Origin: Limonium bicolor
Taxonomy: Eukaryota > Streptophyta > Magnoliopsida > Caryophyllales > Plumbaginaceae
Length of the DNA stretch: 64,000 nt
Reading direction: 5' to 3'
Assembly (NCBI GenBank): GCA_023374045.1
Contig: CM041780.1
Location: 168,140,085 to 168,204,084 of the forward strand
Part shown: positions 57,029-64,000 of the stretch, in pieces
How the letters are laid out: the number at the start of each line of letters is the position of its first letter
Numbering within the stretch: position 1 is the first letter of the stretch
The notes under the pieces: model-generated
Databases searched by the model: none
Told to the model about the DNA's origin: nothing
The model's input: the letters and a program-made list of their open reading frames with translations, nothing else
Translations under genes and position numbers: made by a program

Positions 57029-58456
57029 TGAAAAAATTGAAGTCCACTTAATTTTTAACGTATTGAGTTTGAAACCATGACAGATTAGTTTCTGGTTTTT
57101 TAGAAAAAATAATAAAAAAAAATTCTACTATCTTAGGAACTATTTGGAAAGTTCCCTATATGTAAATTCAGAAAAAACTTTTGAAAAACCTCAAAACACT
57201 GTCAAAAATGTAAATAACTATACATTTTAAATAAATGGTAAAAGAAAAAACAATTAAACCTATCATACAACATTTTCATTCAATAATAATTCTATGAAAT
57301 TGAAAGAAATTAATTGAATAATAATTTTTTAAACACATACTAGTTTTAAAATGGTTTGAAAGAATTTATTAATACTATTAGGAAAACATCAAAAAATATT
57401 AATATTATTAAATAATATTTAAAACTTATAATATTTTCGTTAGGTATCAAATATTAAATAAATTGTGTTAAACATGCCAAAACAAATACAACTTTCAAAG
57501 TAGGGTTTTTTTTGTTAATACATACAATCTATTTATTAGGTTTCAACGAAAAAACATAAAGAAGAGTTAGAGAAAATAAATAAAAAAGTATATTGTACAT
57601 TTCTCTCAACAACTATGAATTTTTTAATATTAGATTATCTATTTTATTCTACTAATTTAAAATAATTCTACAAAATAGGTTGTTTTTAAAACTCTTAAGT
57701 ACTATTATGTTATTAAAAATTATGTTCTATTATAACTTTATGACATAATAATTTTTCTACTAATAAAATAATTAATAGAAAAAAATATCTTTTAAATTTT
57801 AGATTCTATTTTAAGGTATTTAAATATTAACTTTTTATGGTACTTTAATATATTTATTAATTTTTTAAATATATTTTAACATTTTTTATATCTTGTTATA
57901 GTTATATATATTTTTATAGTATTTTGAACTTTTTGCGATATTGTTTTTAACTTAGTAGTATATTGTCAACTTTTAAATATTTTTTTAACTAGTAAAATTA
58001 TTTGTGTTTAAGAAATTTCATGAAATACCATTTATTTTGACTAAGTATGAAATACCATTGAAAAAATAGATAGTAATAAAATGTGATTATATTTTCCACG
58101 AAATTCATCAAATGTTAACAAACACGAAAAAGGGAAAATATCCCGGTTAGTTTGAAAATGTATAATATGACACAAGGTATGAAAAAAGTACAAAAAATCA
58201 CTAAGATTCAAAATACTATAAAGTGTGTCCTCATTAATTTTGTCCATTGACTAACTCCCTCCCTCTGGTACAATCTATGACTGTTACTAACATATATCTC
58301 AAATGTTCATTTGCATTATCTCAACATCCACATCTCCTTCATCTGGCTGGAATTTCATTGTTGAAAAAGCATAATTTTGAATATTCTCATTCAGCTATAA
58401 CTATAGTTTAATAATAAATGGCTTGTTCCAAGTCAATACTTACCAAATCCGTTTTG
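57029..58456. other. Strongly AT-rich stretch, no gene seen
   Basis: Long A/T runs with no reading frame or repeat that I can support. Confidence 0.5.
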
Positions 58457-58679
58457 TGAGTACATTTCCAAAATAATTTTTTTCGTTTGGAAGTCAAGTT
58501 CAGCGGTACGCGTAGCACACATATAATAAGCAAGCACACACAGTAAGCATTAAGAGGCAACATCGAGGCAACTATACAAGAAACACTCATGATCGGCGTC
58601 GGGCCAAGGCCGGACCAGACTAACCGAACCAACCTTGTTTGACTTCCAAGTGAAATTTTTTATTTTGGAAATGTACTCA
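58457..58679. mobile_element. Foldback MITE with ~45-bp inverted ends
   Basis: TGAGTACATTTCCAAAATAA at the left matches the inverse of TTATTTTGGAAATGTACTCA at the right; the similarity continues through TTTGGAAGTCAA. The 223-bp element has no coding capacity. No clear target duplication was seen, so the superfamily is open. Confidence 0.75.
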
Positions 58680-59584
58680 TGACAATTCATTCCAAAAAGT
58701 TTCTCTGTACTATTTTAATTTATGCACAATAGTTTTTGGAGACATTTCCATTTATGTCCACAAATCACCACACCAACAAAAGCCATCCAAAATTTATTGA
58801 ATGGCAAGAACAATCATTTGATGAAAACTAAATTTGATCTTGAACTTTTGAATCTATAGACTTACATTTAGATTGGTCCTACGTCACGGCTCTCAAATTG
58901 TTGTAGATTGGTCATTTAACGATCCAAATCAATTATTCTGATTCTGTTATTTGTCAATGAAACGATCTCGACTCCTATTTTCCGTGTTTGAAAACCAGAT
59001 CTGTCATCCTTGTGAAAAACATTGTGAACCCGGCTTCCCTTTCCATTGCGAAAAAATGGTCTGCCTTGTGTCTCTCGCCACCCTATGAATTTGGTGTTGG
59101 TTCGCATTCTCAGTGGGGATTTCTGATGCTGCGTGTGAAAAGACGGGCCGGTTACACTTCCTCTCAAAACCCATCGCCACTTCTTCATAGCTTGTAATAA
59201 TGGTGGTAGGGGTAAATATCATCCATACCTTGTGAGCATGGATAAGATCAAAGCCTGTGACACTCGGTGACTGATTTCCTGTGTTCCTGATGACATGCAA
59301 GTAGGGAGTGCAGTAGATAGTCTCTCAAGCTTCTCCTCACCAATCCGTTGCCTTCACCCCTATATTTAGCCGACAAAAGCGATGAAATCTCCTTGTCCTA
59401 AGTTCCTTTTTCTGCCCTTCCATCTTGTAACTTTATCCCTTCCACAATCTTCATCTTTTTTCCTTTTGTTCCTTTTCCAGTTTGAAACATGGATACGAAC
59501 ATTGTGAATGGGCTAAGTCTGGCAACCATGAGTTGCTTGATTTCCCAACTCTACTCGGTCATTCCGATTTGTGCACATCGCTAA
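58680..59584. other. Gene-free stretch before the LTR-like region
   Basis: Open frames on the minus strand near 58.92-59.30 kb (up to 98 codons) have no recognisable domain. I see no other feature. Confidence 0.35.
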
Positions 59585-61686
59585 TGAAATACCCCAAATT
59601 TAAATGTGTTAATAAATTGTGTAATTATGTTATTTCAATGCTAATTAAGTCCTTAAGAACTTTGGTGAAGAAAGAGAAACCAAAAGAAATAGGAAAACGC
59701 GTAAAGTCATAAAACGTAAAACACGTGTTATGTAACCATAGGAGGTATATAACCTTAACTAGGGTTATAAATATATATTTATACCCTAAATACACACTAA
59801 GAACATGTGGTAAAAATTCCCGAAGAAAACGGATCCAAATAATGGGTTAAAATGCTAACGGAGTCTTAAAGCGTGTTTTTCGAGAAAATGCGAAAACACG
59901 ACTTTAAGTGGTCAAATGGACCCTTAAAAATTATGGTTGACTATATAACTATAATTAAATATTAATGGATGTTTAAGAACCATCAAAATTAAAGAAAAAA
60001 GAACAATCCGGAAACGGACCCGAATTAGTGAATAATGTAAAAAACGGGAACTTATGGGGTGTAAATTGTAACAAGAGTAAAATACTCCTCTTCATTGTAA
60101 ATAAAATAAAATCTGAAACCCCATCCTTTGTATACCCCCACATTTTTGTTCTTCTCTCAGCCTATGAATCCTATTTGTTAGTAAAAGACAAAAGCATAAA
60201 GGTAAATAAAGTACATAAACTACTTTTACTTTTCTCTCTCTTATATTCTCATTTCCTCCTTCCCTCTTACGATTTTTCCGCCTCTCTCCCAGCACTCTCC
60301 TTCTCCCCATTCTGCAACAATGGCGATTTTACAAACCCTCCACCACCTTGCTCTTCTCCTTCCATTTTAAGCTCTAAACAAAGTCAAAACTGAAAAATAA
60401 ATACACCATAGTGCTTCCCTCATCTTGGAGCTTCTTTGCACCTCTCAAAAGCTCCAAACTCCACACTTCACTTCCATGGATGTAGCTCATTTTAAGGTAA
60501 AGAGCAGCTTTTCTTGATGCTAGACCACTCCTTGTTGGTTCTAAGGTAAGAAAAACTTCAAAAACCCTTATTCCTCATAGTCTCTTCAACCGATTTCTAC
60601 AGAATTTTAAACCCCATTTATCTCCTTGTTCTAGCCTTGTTTAATCTCCAAGAAGTGTTGGAGCATTGCTAGGTTGGTTGCCAAGTACTCCTTTATAGTT
60701 AGAAGGTAATTCCCTTCTTTTAAGTGCTTCGAGAACTCTTTCAAATCCTAGAAATCTACAAGAGTTTAAGTGTTGTCTAGTCCTTATTGTATTCTTGGTA
60801 TGGTCTGTAGCAATTAGCAAAATAACCCCACTTGACCGATTGTTAAACAAGAACAAGAGGAGGAAGACAAGGACAAAGAAAAGGGAAAAGAGAACTAAGA
60901 ACTCCAAGGTAAATTGGCTTACTTTGAAAGAGTTTCGGAATGTCTTGTGGCATTTGATTTATATTGTTTTATGTTGTGATTCATGGAAATGTTTAAGGGC
61001 CTTGGAGCCATGTTGTTTAAGGGTATTGCACCATGAGTATATTATGGTAAATATGATGAATTAAGTGTGTGGTTAGTATCTAGGATGAATGTGGTTGTTG
61101 ATTTGATTTAGGTGAATGAAAGGATTGCTTGTGGGCATGCTAGAATTGTAGGGAAACTATGGTGAATTTTCTGTAGAAAATAGGTGTGTTAATGGTATTT
61201 GTGAGTAAAAATGACCTAGGGGATTACTAGGTGCTTGTAGGGATTCATTTAAGTTAGTTAATCACCTTAGAACCACTTGTTTAAGGATGGAGGATTGTTG
61301 TGCAAAAATCTATAGCATGAATGGAGTTGAATGTCTTGGAATTCCTAGAAAAGAAATAGAGTTTGACCTTGTGGAATGTGAGGGAACTTGGAAATTGTAA
61401 TGTAAATGTTTAGGAAAGACTCGGTATGGTCAAATGATTTGAGAATGAGGTATAAGTTTCATGAAGAGTTTTGGAAAGGCACTAGTGTGCATAAGTGCAA
61501 AAATGGGAATTAAAATGGTCAAATAGGACAAGAATTGAGGTAAAGGTTTGGACCATGATTTAAGAAGGTTTAAGACATATTTAAGGTGTTAAAACATGTT
61601 AGGAAACATGTGGAATGATTAGGAAATGAATAGGTGTAAAATAGCGGTTGAAAAGAATCAAAATTGTAAAATTTGATAGTTCCAAG

Positions 61687-61862
61687 TTGGTCGGGTTTGT
61701 AAATCAGTACACAAACCACCACCTTAAAAATTAGCCAGAAACATGTCCCAGGGTTGGTCCGGGTTTGTAACCCCGGACACAAACCCAAACCTATCAAAAA
61801 AATAGGCAGAAAGTAATTCCGGAGCTTGGTCCGTTTGTAACCCCGGACACAAACCCGGACCA
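61687..61862. repeat. Three GTTTGT/ACAAAC hairpin modules
   Basis: Modules at about 61687-61720, 61754-61791 and 61826-61862 carry GGTCCGGGTTTGT-type arms against CCCCGGACACAAACCC. Spacing is about 70 bp. Their place within the LTR matches that of the GACCGACC modules in the 36-kb insert. Confidence 0.8.
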
Positions 61863-62809
61863 GTGTATTTTGCCCCAGAAAGTGTTTTAACGGGTTCTAA
61901 TGATGGGGAATTGGATGGGGGTGATATTAGATGATGTTTAGGACTTGTTTGGTGACATGTAAAGGCCATTAGAAGTGTAAACAAGTTTAAGAAGTGAATG
62001 AGAAAGTTGAAGACGTAAGAACACTTAAGCAAAACTATGATTAACGGTATCACGGGTTAACTACGGGAGTATTAGTTGTTTATGTACCGTAGTACCTTAT
62101 TGTTATAAAAACACTCATGTTGTTAGAGGATCGAGTGTGACTCGAGGAACGTAAGGTGACACGGTAGAGTAATTCCATGGTGTAAGTATGGTTTTCTTGC
62201 AACCTGTGTTTTACCGGGTTACCCCGGCTTGTATGCCAACCTGTTTCTCTATATGTTTGCCACCTTGTAAGATAAAACATGAAATGAGTTTACAATAATT
62301 CAATTATGTGGCATACTTTGTTCCGATACCGTTTAACCTCGATGTGTTAAACCGTACCTAACCGACTCTAGGACACATAAGAGATCGGTATTTGGATTTA
62401 AACGTCCCAACCTACAGGAACGTTCTAACTACGGCTTTTCGTGTGTTAGTTGTATAATGTGGTTATGTGTGATGTGTGTTTACCCCTTCGAGTATGTCGT
62501 TATGTAACGATTGTTGTGGTGTTCATGTATGTCGAATGGTATCTTACCTCCCCTTTGTTTCTAACCAAACTTGACTAATTATAATGTAACTTGTTGTGTT
62601 AAGTCCCATAGAGGGAGCTTCTAACTAGTGTATAACTTGGGGGGTGAGGAATCCGGGAGTCTCGGTCGCGCGTGTGTGTTGGGAGTTGATATCTACATCT
62701 GATTCAACTTCCTCTCTGTTCGGTTGTTTTCCTTCTTGGGATTCAATCTCCCACGAGCCTATAGCTGGCTCTCCTACCTTGACTATTATTCGGGGCTAGA
62801 GGATGTGTG

Positions 62810-62965
62810 CACGGTGTGATTGGGTCTATATTATGACTGACACATCTAAGTAAATTAATTGTGTATGGTAATCGGGCCTATATTATGGCCGACATCTAAG
62901 TAAAGTAAATGTGTACGGTGTGTTCGGATCTATATTACGTCTGACACATCTCAAGTAAATTGTAC
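62810..62965. repeat. Three tandem 52-bp units
   Basis: GTCTATATTATGACTGACA, GCCTATATTATGGCCGACA and ATCTATATTACGTCTGACAC start at 62824, 62876 and 62928, each followed by CATCTAAGTAAA-type sequence. Confidence 0.85.
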
Positions 62966-63158
62966 GTTCTCTAAGAAGAACGGTAATGTGTTATGTAATG
63001 AGCCCGACATGAGAATGAGGATATTCTCTAGGCTCTATAAAGTTGGCTAACTCCTATTTCGGATCGAGTCCTCACGAGACTCGTTCCTGAGTAATGTTGT
63101 GTATACTTTACTATGTGATGTGTGTTATGTTGGTGTACGTTGATCACTGATAAGTGGT

Positions 63159-64000
63159 GAAATAATGATTTCAATGCCTTTATACACCTTCATTTCATTT
63201 GGTGCATAGCTATTTCACCACTTAATAGAGTGTTTTTGTGATTAATAGTGAACTTATACAGTTTGATCTTTTGATAGGTAAAAGCTCACCTTGAGCATAC
63301 TTTTGACCCATTTTAGAGCTAATGGCATGCACCAACAGCTTCCCCATCCTTCAAGCTTTCCAACGCCGCAAACGGGGAGCAATTCCGAGCCGTAACGAAG
63401 ATTCGCGGCCCCGCGCAAGTTAGAGAAAAATGTTTTCTGCAGTCGACCGACCCATGGACCGACCCACACTGGGTCGGTCGGAAGCTCCTGGAGCAGAAGT
63501 TTGTCTCTGCACCGGACCGACCCATTGGACCGACCCACACTGGGTCGGTCGGAACTTAAAAATGGTCACGTGCCTCGTCTCCAGAAGGCCGACCGACCCC
63601 GGGACCGACCCACGGTGGGTCGGTCGGACGCGGAAATTTCTACTAATGCCAGTTTTGAGGCTTTTTCACTATCTAACACTTCTACACACCAAAAGACCTA
63701 AAGAGGAGAGAGAGAGGCGATTTTGAGGGAGAAAAGAAGAAGAAGAAGAAGAAGAGAAGGAAGAAGAAGAAGAGAGCTCATCTTCTCCAAGCTCAACCAC
63801 CTTCATCAATGGCTTTTTCTCTCTCTCTCTCTTTTATGTATCTCTATGGCTGAGTAGAACTTTTTAGCACTTGGGATGGGGATTTGAACTTGAATCCCTC
63901 AACTAGCTTGTAAACCCTTGCTTCATTAATTATGATTGTTTTCTCTCTTGTTCATTTAATGCTTTAACTTGATCAATTATGGCATTTATGGTGATTCCCA
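63159..64000 (+). mobile_element. Start of a Tat/Ogre-like gypsy LTR, cut by the window end
   Basis: TGATAAGTGGTGAAATAATG, then CACCTTCATTTCATTTGGTG and TATTTCACCACTTAATAGAG, look like the start of plant Tat-lineage LTRs; AAGTGGTGAAATA and TATTTCACCACTT form an inverted repeat. CTTTCCAACGCCGCAAACGG, hairpin modules, a GAA-rich purine tract (63.73-63.78 kb) and a CT run follow. The remainder lies outside the window, so the lineage is a judgement from memory of the family. Confidence 0.55.
63443..63628. repeat. Three A-A-A' hairpin modules (GACCGACCCA arms)
   Basis: Modules at about 63443-63481, 63512-63553 and 63588-63628 each have CGACCGACCCA, then GGACCGACCCAC, then inverted TGGGTCGGTCGG. 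Spacing is 69 and 76 bp. The arms are nearly identical among the three while the DNA between them is not. Confidence 0.92.

Larger units (their letters stand above)
59585..63158 (+). mobile_element. Probable long gypsy-type (chromovirus-like) LTR
   Basis: The left part, TGAAATACCCCAAATTTAAA, resembles the start of Del/Tekay-type LTRs; then come a TATAAATATATATTTATA box near 59.77 kb, a pyrimidine-rich leader-like tract (60.22-60.37 kb), hairpin modules at 61.69-61.86 kb and GGGTTACCCCGGCTTGTATG at 62.22 kb, colinear with the LTR-like insert at 36.3-38.1 kb. No gag or pol is present. The ends are not proven and the right side abuts another LTR. Confidence 0.4.

Noticed and set aside
58916..59300. 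Minus-strand frames of 90-98 codons
   Set aside because: Overlapping frames of similar length, no recognisable domain, no splice context; likely chance.
63159..64000. Counting the end of the window as a complete retrotransposon
   Set aside because: Only the start of an LTR is present; no gag, pol or second LTR is inside the window.

Overview
The window reads as nuclear DNA of a flowering plant, most likely a eudicot. It has spliced genes with GT-AG introns, an AINTEGUMENTA-like (AP2) gene with the 9-nt mini-exon typical of that family, a ZIP metal transporter gene, a plant-type tRNA-Ala, and dense plant transposons (CACTA, hAT, Stowaway MITEs, LINEs, Ty3/gypsy-like LTR sequence). I cannot name the species.

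Layout. 0-5 kb: a train of GC-rich short inverted repeats (0.9-1.1 kb), two exons of a truncated signal peptide peptidase gene (minus strand) below a duplicated noncoding exon-like block, and a Stowaway MITE. 5.5-7.3 kb: a ZIP transporter gene (minus) broken by a 1-nt frameshift and a small SINE in its last exon. 8.3-14.6 kb: two LINE fragments of different families arranged head to head, the minus one carrying a CACTA-type MITE. 14.9-20.1 kb: repeats, a long-TIR MULE-like element just upstream of tRNA-Ala(CGC), a second copy of the Stowaway MITE in the opposite orientation, and an RNase H remnant. 20.4-30.1 kb: an end-to-end CACTA (En/Spm) element with ACA target duplication, arrays of subterminal palindromes, a degraded TNP2-type transposase gene and a second gene with Transposase_24-like and Ulp1-protease-like exons. 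31.4-38.5 kb: a full-length LINE (minus) with 16-bp target duplications, carrying an LTR-like insert. 38.5-44 kb: a candidate copia LTR, a run of 34 G, a 178-bp satellite-like array and a GTTTCCACG-rich tract. 44.0-49.0 kb: a complete hAT element with 8-bp target duplications and a BED-finger/hAT-dimerisation transposase broken by frameshifts. 51.9-56.2 kb: the only long host gene that looks broadly complete, an AIL6/PLT3-like AP2 transcription factor with nine exons. 56.8-64 kb: MITEs, a probable long gypsy-type LTR, and the start of a second, Tat-like LTR that runs off the window.

Three threads tie the window together. (1) Transposons are nested several levels deep and their target duplications can be read directly. 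(2) Small 1-nt indels, often in homopolymers, break almost every coding region, including the otherwise intact AP2 gene; this suggests either consensus errors in the assembly or widespread decay. (3) Four separate loci carry trains of short hairpins, three of them with a direct-direct-inverted (A-A-A') arm order; the arm sequences differ between loci and the two-dimensional pattern is kept. This is the most unusual structure I see.
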